Positions 25,951 to 35,385 of a stretch of DNA of 41,988 bases are shown here, piece after piece. Both the position numbers and the translations under genes were made by a program. A model generated the notes under the pieces. It did not search any database, had not been told where the DNA came from, and worked only from the letters and a program-made list of their open reading frames with translations. Origin of the DNA: Streptomyces sp. SID10853 (GTDB lineage Bacteria > Actinomycetota > Actinomycetes > Streptomycetales > Streptomycetaceae). Positions within the stretch are counted from its first letter, which is position 1. Every line of letters begins with the position of its first letter. The stretch is from NCBI RefSeq assembly GCF_010548145.1, contig NZ_JAAGLN010000039.1, positions 1 through 41,988 of the forward strand, given 5' to 3'.

Positions 25951-26030
25951 GACCTACTGGCTCGGCCCACCGGCGTGGCCCACTGCCTCGGCCCACCGCC
26001 GTGTCCCATACCTCGTCAGGCCATACCTCG

Positions 26031-26705
26031 TCAGGCTGAACTCGCGTGCTTGTCCGCGTAGTCACGCGCCACACCCAGCAGCCCCGACTCCATCCACTCG
26101 GCCGCCACCAGCGTCCGGGGCAGCAGTTCGCGCTCGACCGTCGCCGCGCGGAAGAGCAGCGCCACGGTGATGTCGTGCTCCGGGCGGTGTACGACCTCGA
26201 CCGGGTCGCCCGCGCTGAAAGCGCCCGGCCGGATCACCCGCAGCAGCGCTCCGGGCGCCCCGGCCAGAGTGAAGCGCTTGACCCACCCCGGCTCGCCCAC
26301 ATGCCCCTGGAACGTGCGGCAGGGAATGCGCCCACCGGTGACCTCGAGCACCACATCGGGGCCCACCCGCCACCGTTCACCGATGAGCGCGCCGCTCACA
26401 TCGACACCGCTGGTGGTGAGGTTCTCGGCGAACGAGCCGTCGGCGAGCGGCCGCCCCAGCTCCTGCTCCCAGGTGTCCAGGTCCTCGCGCGCGAAGGCGT
26501 ACACCGCACGGTCGTTGCCGCCGTGGAAGCGCAGATCGCAGACCGCGTCACCCTCGACCCCACTGGCCCCCACCCCCTTGCGGCCCGGCTGGAAGACCCG
26601 TACGGGCCCCTCGACCGGCCGTTTGTCGACGCCGGTCCTGCCGCCCTCGGCGTCCGTGTACGCGGCGGTTCTGGCCCGCCCCACATTCACTGACAGAAGT
26701 CTCAT
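26031..26705 (-). CDS. MOSC domain protein (YiiM-like)
   Basis: A 224-residue protein of the MOSC superfamily, which handles sulfur carried on molybdenum cofactor enzymes or reduces N-hydroxylated compounds. Visible landmarks are DLRFHGGNDRAVYAF (57-71), SFAENLTTSGVDV (91-103) and the conserved cysteine Cys129 in GGRIPCRTFQGH. The C-terminal helical part (about 165-224) resembles the 3-alpha domain found after MOSC in YiiM-type proteins. No Shine-Dalgarno sequence precedes the ATG; a -10-like TAGCCT ends 6 bases before it, so the transcript is probably leaderless. It is divergent from the LysR gene, which may regulate it. Confidence 0.9.
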   Translation of the reverse strand: MRLLSVNVGRARTAAYTDAEGGRTGVDKRPVEGPVRVFQPGRKGVGASGVEGDAVCDLRFHGGNDRAVYAFAREDLDTWEQELGRPLADGSFAENLTTSGVDVSGALIGERWRVGPDVVLEVTGGRIPCRTFQGHVGEPGWVKRFTLAGAPGALLRVIRPGAFSAGDPVEVVHRPEHDITVALLFRAATVERELLPRTLVAAEWMESGLLGVARDYADKHASSA

Positions 26706-26711
26706 GGAAGG

Positions 26712-26825
26712 AGGCTAGAGGCTCGCTCTGCGAACAGCGCCACTCCATGGCCGCAGCGGTCATAGCCGGTGTATGTCATAGCCAGTACGCGGTAATCCGC
26801 ACCCACCCCAAGAATCGCTTATGCT
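26712..26825. promoter_or_regulatory. divergent MOSC/lysR promoter region, leaderless at both ends
   Basis: On the minus strand TAGCCT (plus-strand 26712-26717) lies 6 bases from the MOSC ATG. On the plus strand TATGCT (26820-26825) lies 6 bases from the lysR ATG. Neither gene has a ribosome site. A palindrome CATA-N7-TATG (26761-26775) near the centre is a possible LysR-binding site, although it lacks the exact T-N11-A form. Confidence 0.5.
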
Positions 26826-26831
26826 TGCCGC

Positions 26832-27722
26832 ATGATCGAGGCCCGTCATCTCCGCGTCCTGCGAGCCGTCGCGACCACCGGATCCTTCTCCGCGGCCGCC
26901 CGCGAACTGGGCTGCACCCAGCCCGCGGTCAGCCAGCAGATGAAGGCACTGGAAGCGTCATCGGGCACGACGCTGCTGATCCGCACGGGCCGCGAAATGC
27001 GCCTCACACAGGCGGGCGAAGCGCTGGTCCGCCACGCCGGCGGCATCCTCGCCGGGCTCACGGCCGCAGAGGAGGAGGTCGCCGCCATCGCCGGTCTGCG
27101 CGCGGGACGGGTGCGGCTGGTGTCGTTCCCCAGTGGCAGTTCGACCCTGGTGCCCACCGCCCTGGCGGCGCTGCGGGCCGCCCATCCCGGCACCCGGGTC
27201 TCGCTGGTCGAGGGGGAGCCGCCGCGCTCCGTCGAGATGGTGCGTGACGGGGACTGCGATGTGGCGCTCGCCTTCCGCTACGGGCCCGCCACGGACGAGT
27301 GGGACGACCTGGTCGTACGGCCGCTGCTCACCGACCGCATGGTCGGCCTGGTTCCGGCCGGGCACCGGCTGGCCGACGCGGACACCATCACGGTGGGGGA
27401 CCTGGCCGACGAGTCGTGGATCGCGGGGTGTCCGCGCTGTCGCCGGCAGCTGGTCGAGGTCTGCGAGAGCGCGGGCTTCACGCCCCGGATCGACTTCGCC
27501 ACGGACGACTACCCGGCAGTGATCGGCCTGGTCGGCGCCGGGCTCGGGGTGGCGGTGCTGCCGGAGCTGGCGATCGAGTCGGTACGGCCCATGGGTGCGA
27601 GGACGGTATCGGTGGAACCGGCGGTCCAGCGCGAGATCGTCGCACTGACACTTCCGGACCTGGCCCAGGTCCCCGCCGTCGCGGCGACTCTGGACCGGCT
27701 GGCCCGCGCCGCCGCGCGCTGA
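26832..27722 (+). CDS. LysR-family transcriptional regulator
   Basis: A 296-residue LysR regulator. The N-terminal helix-turn-helix is clear (IEARHLRVLRAVATTGSFSA, ARELGCTQPAVSQQMKALE, residues 2-40), followed by the linker helix and a two-lobed effector domain from about residue 90. Cys200, Cys203 and Cys211 (C-x2-C-x7-C, in WIAGCPRCRRQL) lie in the effector domain hinge region and could respond to redox or metal. It is divergent from the MOSC gene, its most likely target under the usual LysR arrangement. The ATG is 6 bases after a -10 element. Confidence 0.93.
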   Translation: MIEARHLRVLRAVATTGSFSAAARELGCTQPAVSQQMKALEASSGTTLLIRTGREMRLTQAGEALVRHAGGILAGLTAAEEEVAAIAGLRAGRVRLVSFPSGSSTLVPTALAALRAAHPGTRVSLVEGEPPRSVEMVRDGDCDVALAFRYGPATDEWDDLVVRPLLTDRMVGLVPAGHRLADADTITVGDLADESWIAGCPRCRRQLVEVCESAGFTPRIDFATDDYPAVIGLVGAGLGVAVLPELAIESVRPMGARTVSVEPAVQREIVALTLPDLAQVPAVAATLDRLARAAAR

Positions 27723-28003
27723 ACCGCTCACCGCCGAAACGGGGCCGGGCGCCGACCGGTCGCACGGACGCGGTCGAACGGATCTGGTCGAACGGACGCG
27801 GTGGAGCAGACACAGCGGGCGTGTGAAAGCAGGGCTCGCAGAAGCGGGCCCGCAGAAGCGGGCGTACAGAAACGGCCGTGCGGCAAGGCATACGGAGGCT
27901 GAGAGGCCGTGTTCACGAGACCGTGTTCACTCACGAGACGCCGTGTTCAGGAGACGGGTGCGTGCGCAGGAACGTTTCCCCTCAAGGCATCCTGCGCTGA
28001 ACG
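27723..28003. other. convergent spacer with short direct repeats
   Basis: This 281-base gap between lysR and whiD has no credible ORF. It has repeats of GGTCGAACGGA-like blocks (about 27770-27800), AGAAGCGGGC blocks (about 27840-27865) and GTTCACGAGA-type blocks (about 27910-27950). No strong terminator hairpin was identified. Confidence 0.5.
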
Positions 28004-28327
28004 CTAAGCGGGCCCGGACCCGTTCGGGGTCGCGGCGGTGATCAGTCGGTTGCGGGCGCGCCCCATCAGCTCCTCGCGTTCGTCCTCGGTCAGGCCGCCC
28101 CACACCCCGTAGGGCTCGCGTACGGCAAGCGCGTGCGCCGCGCACTCGGCGCGGACCGGGCAGCGCATGCACACCTCTTTGGCCGAGGTCTCACGCGCGC
28201 TGCGCGCTGCGCCCCGTTCGCCCTCCGGGTGGAAGAAGAGCGAGCTGTCCACCCCGCGGCAGGCCGCGAGGAGCTGCCAGTCCCATAGGTCGGCATTGGG
28301 TCCGGGAAGGCGGGAAAAATCTGCCAT
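28004..28327 (-). CDS. whiD: WhiD, WhiB-like [4Fe-4S] sporulation regulator
   Basis: A 107-residue WhiB-like protein needed in Streptomyces for late sporulation, when spores septate and mature. It binds a [4Fe-4S] cluster through four cysteines, seen here as Cys23, Cys53, Cys56 and Cys62 (C-x29-C-x2-C-x5-C). The GVWGG turn (74-78) is followed by a basic C-terminal helix for DNA or sigma-factor contact. ATG 28327 has AAGGGGAC upstream and gives the family's start MADFSRLPGPNADLWDW; the longer open frame upstream is not coding. Divergence from bldM matches the known whiD-bldM order and supports orthology. WhiB-like proteins commonly act by binding the housekeeping sigma factor. Confidence 0.95.
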   Translation of the reverse strand: MADFSRLPGPNADLWDWQLLAACRGVDSSLFFHPEGERGAARSARETSAKEVCMRCPVRAECAAHALAVREPYGVWGGLTEDEREELMGRARNRLITAATPNGSGPA

Positions 28328-28398
28328 TGCTTGTCCCCTTGAAGCCGTTGCTGAGGCGGGGGCGGTGATGTCGACCGCACCCGCGACCGTACATCCAC

Positions 28399-28418
28399 GA
28401 TGTAAGTAGATGTAAATA
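28399..28418. promoter_or_regulatory. tandem 10-bp repeats upstream of whiD
   Basis: GATGTAAGTA and GATGTAAATA lie head to tail, one helical turn apart, about 72 bases before the whiD start in an A/T-rich block. Their position and spacing suggest a binding site for a regulator of whiD. Confidence 0.45.
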
Positions 28419-28567
28419 TGACTCATTACGAATCTAGCCATAGACACCAGCAAAATGGAAGAAAAGCAGCTGAACGGGTCATTACCTTTCAAACTAGACA
28501 ATTGGGGTGTGGGACTCTGCTCCGCGACCACGTCCTCACGTAGAGTGTCGAAGGCGGCCGTCCGGCC

Positions 28568-28595
28568 CGTAACTCTTTCGAGTGACCATCGTTGA
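28568..28595 (+). promoter_or_regulatory. sigma-BldN-type promoter of bldM
   Basis: CGTAAC (28568-28573), 16 bases, then CGTTGA (28590-28595) fits the promoter type known for the ECF sigma factor BldN, which transcribes bldM. It gives an untranslated leader of about 120 bases. The rest of the 393-base whiD-bldM region is non-coding and A/T-rich towards whiD. Confidence 0.7.
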
Positions 28596-28720
28596 GAGTG
28601 CGTGGGCGGTTGAAACAACAAGCGCTCGGGCACATGTCCGAGAGGCGTCGACCGCACAGGTGACGATTAGTACCCAGCCTGGAGGCTCAAGGTGACGCGC
28701 ATCAGCTGCGGAGGGCGGTC

Positions 28721-29332
28721 ATGACATCCGTCCTCGTCTGCGACGATTCCCCGCTTGCCCGAGAAGCGCTCCGTCGAGCGGTCGCGACCGTGCCCGGCGT
28801 CGAGCGTGTGACGACGGCGGCCAACGGCGAGGAAGTCCTCCGCCGCTGGGGAGCCGACCGTTCGGACCTGATTCTGATGGACGTACGCATGCCCGGTCTG
28901 GGGGGTGTGGAGACGGTGCGCCGGCTCCTCTCGGCAGACCCCGGTGCCCGGATCATCATGCTGACGGTCGCCGAGGATCTGGACGGGGTCGCGCTGGCGG
29001 TCGCCGCCGGTGCCCGCGGCTATCTGCACAAGGACGCCTCGCGCGCCGAGCTGCGCGCGACGGTCACGCAGGCGCTCGCCGATCCGACCTGGCGGCTCGC
29101 CCCCCGACGGCTCCGTTCGGCCGAAATGGGCGCGGCTCCCACGCTCACTGCGCGTGAGATCCAGGTGCTCGAAGGAATGAGCCACGGCCGGTCGAACGCG
29201 GAGATCGGCCGGGAGCTCTTCCTCTCCGAGGACACGGTGAAGACGCACGCCAGGCGGCTGTTCAAGAAGCTCGGCGCCTCGGACCGTGCGCATGCCGTGG
29301 CGCTCGGTTTCCGATGGGGCCTGGTCCGTTAG
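28721..29332 (+). CDS. bldM: BldM, atypical response regulator of development
   Basis: A 203-residue orphan response regulator required for aerial growth and sporulation. The receiver domain has Asp8/Asp9 (VCDDS), the usual phosphorylation site Asp54 (LMDVRMPG), Thr82 and Lys104 (YLHKD). The LuxR/NarL-type helix-turn-helix is TLTAREIQVLEGMSHGRSNA to LFLSEDTVKTHARRLFKKLG (141-185). BldM is known to act as a homodimer and as a heterodimer with WhiI, and to function without phosphorylation of the conserved Asp. ATG 28721 has GGAGGG 5 bases upstream. No sensor kinase gene is adjacent. Confidence 0.95.
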   Translation: MTSVLVCDDSPLAREALRRAVATVPGVERVTTAANGEEVLRRWGADRSDLILMDVRMPGLGGVETVRRLLSADPGARIIMLTVAEDLDGVALAVAAGARGYLHKDASRAELRATVTQALADPTWRLAPRRLRSAEMGAAPTLTAREIQVLEGMSHGRSNAEIGRELFLSEDTVKTHARRLFKKLGASDRAHAVALGFRWGLVR

Positions 29333-29349
29333 ACGGTGACCGGCAGTAC

Positions 29350-29375
29350 CCCCGTCCGCTCGGTGGCGGACGGGG
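29350..29375 (+). terminator. bldM terminator hairpin
   Basis: CCCCGTCCGC (29350-29359) and GCGGACGGGG (29366-29375) with a 6-base loop lie 17 bases after bldM. Confidence 0.8.
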
Positions 29376-29475
29376 TGGCGGACGCCCCAACTCTGTTTCC
29401 CGCGCGATGCCGCATCCTTGAGGTGTGGAGTTCCTCGGGGACGAGTCGTTCGAGCGGGAGGGGAGGGCGCAGCGG

Positions 29476-30153
29476 ATGAGTTCCGGCGCACCTGCTCATA
29501 ACGCTTCGGTGCACAACTACGAGCGCGGTGAAGCGGAAGGTTCGGTGCCAAGGCACCATGGACCGATGCGTGACGACGAGGCTGCGAACGGCCAGGGAAC
29601 TATCGGCGCGCTCGTCCATCTCGCTGTCGACGGAGACCAGCAGGCCACGCACGACCTGCTGGCGCACGTCCATCCGCTGGCCCTGCGCTACTGCCGTACG
29701 CGGCTGAACCGGCTGCCGGGCGACGCCCGCCACTTCGTGGAGGACCTCGCGCAGGAGGTCTGTGTCGCGGTTCTGATGGCACTGCCGCGCTACAAGGACA
29801 CCGGCAGGCCCTTCGAAGCCTTCGTTTTCGCCATCGCCACTCACAAGGTCGCGGACCTTCAGCGGGCGGCCATGCGCCATCCCGGGTCGACGGCCGTGCC
29901 GTCGGACGAGATGCCCGAGCGGCCGGACGATTCGCTCGGCCCCGAGGAGCGTGCGCTGCTCAGCAGCGATGCCGCCTGGGCCAGGAAACTGCTGGCCAAT
30001 CTCCCGGAGAACCAGCGCGAGCTGCTGGTGCTGCGGGTCGCCGTGGGGCTGACCGCCGAGGAGACCGGGCAGATGCTGGGGATGTCGCCGGGGGCCGTAC
30101 GGGTCGCTCAGCACCGCGCGCTGAGCCGGCTGCGGGCGCTGGCCGAGCAGTAG
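29476..30153 (+). CDS. shbA: ECF-type sigma factor, ShbA-like
   Basis: A 225-residue sigma-70 family protein of the ECF type. Region 2 spans [20 protein letters not shown] to [18 protein letters not shown] and [15 protein letters not shown]. Region 4 is [20 protein letters not shown] to [20 protein letters not shown]. The position between bldM and guaB matches ShbA, the sigma factor reported to drive hrdB transcription in Streptomyces, and the sigD-guaB neighbourhood of mycobacteria. No anti-sigma gene follows, as expected for ShbA. The ATG at 29476 has GGGAGGG about 9 bases upstream; an earlier GTG at 29425 has none. The symbol rests on synteny and family resemblance. Confidence 0.85.
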   Translation: MSSGAPAHNASVHNYERGEAEGSVPRHHGPMRDDEAANGQGTIGALVHLAVDGDQQATHDLLAHVHPLALRYCRTRLNRLPGDARHFVEDLAQEVCVAVLMALPRYKDTGRPFEAFVFAIATHKVADLQRAAMRHPGSTAVPSDEMPERPDDSLGPEERALLSSDAAWARKLLANLPENQRELLVLRVAVGLTAEETGQMLGMSPGAVRVAQHRALSRLRALAEQ

Positions 30154-32017
<1,864 letters not shown>

Positions 32018-32032
32018 GGCGTACGTACCACC

Positions 32033-32070
32033 GCGGAAGCCCGCGGGCCGGACGGCCCGCGGGCTTCCGC
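32033..32070 (+). terminator. hairpin between guaB and guaB3
   Basis: A perfect 17-bp inverted repeat with the loop GGAC (arms 32033-32049 and 32054-32070) begins 16 bases after guaB. GGATACT (32082-32088) after it could be the -10 of guaB3, giving that gene separate transcription. Confidence 0.85.
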
Positions 32071-32122
32071 GCGCGCGTCGGGGATACTGGAACGGCATAC
32101 GTAGAGGGAAAGGCCACACATC

Positions 32123-33247
32123 GTGACTGAGATCGAGATCGGGCGCGGCAAGCGCGGCCGCAGGGCGTACGCGTTCGACGACATCGCCATCGTGCCGAGC
32201 CGGCGCACCCGGGACCCGAAGGAGGTCTCGATCGCCTGGCAGATCGACGCCTACCGCTTCGAGCTGCCGTTCCTGGCCGCTCCGATGGACTCGGTCGTGT
32301 CCCCGCAGACCGCCATCCGCATCGGTGAGATGGGCGGCCTCGGGGTGCTCAACCTCGAAGGTCTGTGGACGCGGTACGAGGACCCGCAGCCGCTGCTCGA
32401 CGAGATCGCCGGACTCGACGAGGAGACCGCGACGCGTCGGCTCCAGGAGATCTACGCGGCTCCGATCCAGGAGGACCTGATCGGCCTGCGGATCAAGGAG
32501 GTGCGCGACTCGGGTGTGGTCACCGCGGCCGCGCTCTCCCCGCAGCGCACCGCTCAGTTCTCGAAGGCGGTCGTGGACGCGGGGGTCGACATCTTCGTCA
32601 TCCGCGGTACGACGGTCTCCGCCGAGCATGTCTCGGGCGCCGCCGAGCCGCTGAACCTGAAGCAGTTCATCTACGAGCTGGACGTCCCGGTCATCGTGGG
32701 CGGCTGTGCGACGTACACGGCCGCGCTGCACCTGATGCGCACCGGAGCGGCCGGGGTGCTCGTCGGCTTCGGTGGCGGCGCCGCGCACACCACGCGCAAC
32801 GTGCTGGGGATCCAGGTCCCGATGGCGACCGCGGTCGCCGATGTGGCGGCGGCCCGCCGTGACTACATGGACGAGTCCGGCGGCCGCTATGTGCACGTCA
32901 TCGCGGACGGTGGCGTCGGCTGGTCGGGCGACCTGCCGAAGGCCATCGCCTGCGGTGCGGACTCGGTCATGATCGGCTCGCCGCTGGCCCGTGCGTCGGA
33001 CGCGCCCGGCAAGGGGCACCACTGGGGCATGGAGGCCGTCCACGAGGACGTGCCGCGCGGCAAGCTGGTGGACCTGGGGATGGTCGGCACGACCGAGGAG
33101 GTCCTCGCCGGGCCCTCGCACATCCCGGACGGTTCGATGAACTTCTTCGGGGCGCTGCGCCGCTCGATGGCGACCACCGGGTACAGCGAGCTGAAGGAGT
33201 TCCAGCGCGTCGAGGTGACGGTGGCGGACGCCCAGCACAAGCGCTGA
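32123..33247 (+). CDS. guaB3: GuaB3, IMPDH-family protein lacking the catalytic Cys
   Basis: A 374-residue IMPDH/GMP-reductase family barrel of the GuaB3 branch, which in actinobacteria lies next to guaB. FELPFLAAPMDSVVSPQTAI matches the early barrel, VPVIVGGCATYTAALHLM and GGVGWSGDLPKAIACGADSV the later parts. CBS domains are absent, replaced by about 45 helical residues. In IMPDH the active-site loop is GPGSICTTR; here it reads G-F-G-G-G-A-A-H-T-T-R, so His222 takes the position of the nucleophilic Cys. IMP oxidation by the standard covalent mechanism is therefore not expected. The function in actinobacteria is not known to me. It starts at GTG 32123. Confidence 0.9.
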   Translation: MTEIEIGRGKRGRRAYAFDDIAIVPSRRTRDPKEVSIAWQIDAYRFELPFLAAPMDSVVSPQTAIRIGEMGGLGVLNLEGLWTRYEDPQPLLDEIAGLDEETATRRLQEIYAAPIQEDLIGLRIKEVRDSGVVTAAALSPQRTAQFSKAVVDAGVDIFVIRGTTVSAEHVSGAAEPLNLKQFIYELDVPVIVGGCATYTAALHLMRTGAAGVLVGFGGGAAHTTRNVLGIQVPMATAVADVAAARRDYMDESGGRYVHVIADGGVGWSGDLPKAIACGADSVMIGSPLARASDAPGKGHHWGMEAVHEDVPRGKLVDLGMVGTTEEVLAGPSHIPDGSMNFFGALRRSMATTGYSELKEFQRVEVTVADAQHKR

Positions 33248-33256
33248 GCCGGCGGG

Positions 33257-33323
33257 GCGGTACCGGTCCGGTACCGCCTGCGTCGTGCTGTGTACAGGCC
33301 CGGACCGCGGCTGCGGTCCGGGC
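33257..33323 (+). terminator. two hairpins after guaB3
   Basis: GCGGTACC/GGTACCGC (33257-33277) is followed by the longer GCCCGGACCGC/GCGGTCCGGGC (33298-33323). The second probably terminates guaB3 transcription and may also serve the convergent minus-strand gene. Confidence 0.8.
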
Positions 33324-33363
33324 TTCGTGCTGGGTGCGCGAGCGCCGGCGGTAGGGGGGTGAC

Positions 33364-33885
33364 TCAGAGGGCTCGCTTCATGCCGGCGAAGGACGCCCCC
33401 GCGGCGATGGCGATGAAGAGGTAGCTGAGGAAGTCGGCGTCGGCGCGCCAGGCGTCGTTGAGCAGGCCGAAGTGCTGGAAGAACAGCTCAGGGACGGAGA
33501 CCGGGAGCTCCTTGGCCGCGACGATCGCCTCGCCGAACAGCTGCCCGAAGTAGACGGATGCCAGGGAGAGGACGGCGCCGACGGCCGCGAGTCCGACATG
33601 GTCGCCGCCGACCTTGCCGGTGGCGAAGCCGATGATGAACCCCACGGCGACCGCCGCGTAGCCGAACTCGTGCTTGGTGGCGCCGAGGATGCCTCCGTAC
33701 GCCGCGCCCACGACCAGGGCGGTGATCACGGCGACCACGATGCCGCCCGCGATGTTGACCTTCGGCGGGGCGGCCTGCGGGGCCATCGGGAAGCCGTAGC
33801 CCGGCTGTTGCCCCGGCGGCCGGTCCCCGGGAGGTTGGTGCGAGGACGGCTCCGGCGAATGGGGCGGTGGCACGGGCTGGGTCAT
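33364..33885 (-). CDS. small integral membrane protein with Pro-rich N-terminus
   Basis: A 173-residue protein. Residues 1-42 are Pro/Gln/Ser-rich (MTQPVPPPHSPEPSSHQPPG), followed by four predicted membrane helices: NIAGGIVVAVITALVVGAAY, FGYAAVAVGFIIGFATGK, GLAAVGAVLSLASVYFGQLF and a C-terminal FLSYLFIAIAAGASFAGM. It is cytoplasmic-membrane located; the function is unknown to me. The start ATG 33885 has GGGGG about 9 bases upstream; the longer open frame beyond it runs into repeat DNA and is not coding. Confidence 0.82.
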   Translation of the reverse strand: MTQPVPPPHSPEPSSHQPPGDRPPGQQPGYGFPMAPQAAPPKVNIAGGIVVAVITALVVGAAYGGILGATKHEFGYAAVAVGFIIGFATGKVGGDHVGLAAVGAVLSLASVYFGQLFGEAIVAAKELPVSVPELFFQHFGLLNDAWRADADFLSYLFIAIAAGASFAGMKRAL

Positions 33886-33974
33886 GATGTGGTCCCCCTG
33901 GATGGATGCGCACGGGTGTGCGAGAAGCGAACGTCGCACGCTAGCAGTCCCGACCGACATCCACACATCACATT

Positions 33975-34058
33975 CACATATGCCTTCACGTGCGCGTTCG
34001 CGTGCGGCTTCACCTGCGCGTTTGCGTGCGCATTTACATGCGCGTTCACGTGTGCCGT
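33975..34058. repeat. seven 12-bp tandem repeats
   Basis: Seven contiguous 12-base units of the form CACGTGCGCGTT (variants at each copy) fill the space between the membrane-protein start and the end of the UDP-sugar dehydrogenase gene. The alternating purine/pyrimidine runs (CGTGCGCG, TGCGCGT) could adopt Z-DNA. Although the period is a multiple of three, no start site supports coding. Confidence 0.9.
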
Positions 34059-34085
34059 TACGACGTGTGCCGTCACGTGCAGCCG

Positions 34086-35336
34086 TCACAGGCGGTGGGC
34101 GGCTCCCACCGGCGTGGCTCCCCTGGTGTCGAGCAGGAGCTGGGCCTTCACGGCGAGGCCCTGCAGGTCGTACGTGCGGTGGTGCTGGAGCAGCACGGTC
34201 AGATCCGCGCCCGCCGCCGCCTCGTAGAGGGAGTCCGCGCGGGGGACCGGCACGTCGCGGATGCGCCAGTCGGGGACGTACGGGTCGTGGTAGCTCACCG
34301 ATGCGCCCAGGTCCATCAGCCTGCGGGCGATCTCGCAGGCCGGGGAGTTCTGCTGGTCGGCGAGGTCGGGTTTGTAGGTGACGCCGAGGAGCAGCACACG
34401 GGCACCGCGCGCCGACTTGCCGTGCTCGTTGAGGAGGGTGGCGCAGCGCTGGATGACGTACTGCGGCATCCGGTCGTTGACCTGCTGGGCGAGTTCGACC
34501 ATGCGCAGCGGGCGGACGGTGTGCGGGGGCCCCGCGGTGTCGACGGGGACGCCGTGGCCGCCGACGCCGGGGCCCGGCCGGAACGGCTGGAAGCCGAAGG
34601 GCTTGGTTTCGGCGCAGCGGATGACGTCCCAGAGGTCGACGCCCAGGTCGTGGCAGAGCACGGCCATCTCGTTGACGAGGGCGATGTTGACGTGCCGGTA
34701 GTTGGTTTCGAGCAGTTTGGTCATTTCGGCCTCGCGGGGGCCGCGTGCCCTGACGACCTTGTCACTCAACCGGCCGTAGAAGGCGGCCGCGGATTCGGTG
34801 CAGGCGGGGGTCAGGCCGCCGATGACTTTGGGTGTCGCCGCGTAGGGGTGGGTCCGGTTGCCGGGGTCGAGGCGGCTGGGGGAGTACGCGAGGTGGAAGT
34901 CCCGGCCGGCCCGCAGCCCTGAGCCCTCCTCCAGGAGGGGGCGCAGGATTTCCTCCGTGGTGCCCGGATAGACGGCCGATTCGACGATGACCGTGGTGTG
35001 CGGGCGGAGCCTGGTGGCGAGTGCGCGGGTCGCTTCGGTGACGGGGGCCAGGTCGAGTGCCCGGTCCTCGCCGAGGGGGGTGGGTGCGCAGATGACGGCG
35101 GTTCGCACCCGGCCCAGTTCGGCCGGATCGGTGACGGGCCGGAAGCCCCCCGAGAGCATCCGGCGGATGTCGGCCGCGCTGAGGGAGCCGTCGACGGGGG
35201 TGTGGCCGGCGGCGAGTTGCAGCAGGCGGCGCGGGTCGGTGTCGTAACCGATGGTTTCGAGACCGGTGGCGACGGCGGCCTGGGCGAGCGGCAGGCCGAG
35301 GTGGCCGAGTCCGATCACGGCGAGATCTGCGGGCAT
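34086..35336 (-). CDS. UDP-glucose/UDP-ManNAc dehydrogenase family protein lacking the catalytic Cys
   Basis: A 416-residue member of the UDP-sugar 6-dehydrogenase family, which normally oxidises UDP-sugars to UDP-uronic acids in two NAD-dependent steps. The NAD motif VIGLGHLGLPLAQAA (7-21), STPLGED-like TPLGEDRAL, ESAVYPGTTEE (catalytic Thr/Glu region) and EMTKLLETNYRHVNIALVNE (central helix) are present. C-terminal domain motifs are VLLLGVTYKPDLADQQNSPA and DPYV. The catalytic signature is normally GGHC(I/V)P(V/I)DP. Here it reads GGHGVPVDT, so the codon 34551-34553 encodes Gly262 instead of Cys. The second oxidation step needs that Cys. The start is ATG 35336. Confidence 0.87.
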   Translation of the reverse strand: MPADLAVIGLGHLGLPLAQAAVATGLETIGYDTDPRRLLQLAAGHTPVDGSLSAADIRRMLSGGFRPVTDPAELGRVRTAVICAPTPLGEDRALDLAPVTEATRALATRLRPHTTVIVESAVYPGTTEEILRPLLEEGSGLRAGRDFHLAYSPSRLDPGNRTHPYAATPKVIGGLTPACTESAAAFYGRLSDKVVRARGPREAEMTKLLETNYRHVNIALVNEMAVLCHDLGVDLWDVIRCAETKPFGFQPFRPGPGVGGHGVPVDTAGPPHTVRPLRMVELAQQVNDRMPQYVIQRCATLLNEHGKSARGARVLLLGVTYKPDLADQQNSPACEIARRLMDLGASVSYHDPYVPDWRIRDVPVPRADSLYEAAAGADLTVLLQHHRTYDLQGLAVKAQLLLDTRGATPVGAAHRL

Positions 35337-35385
35337 GGGTGATCCGTCCTTCCCAATAGCCGGAGGGGGACGAGTGCGCAACTCC

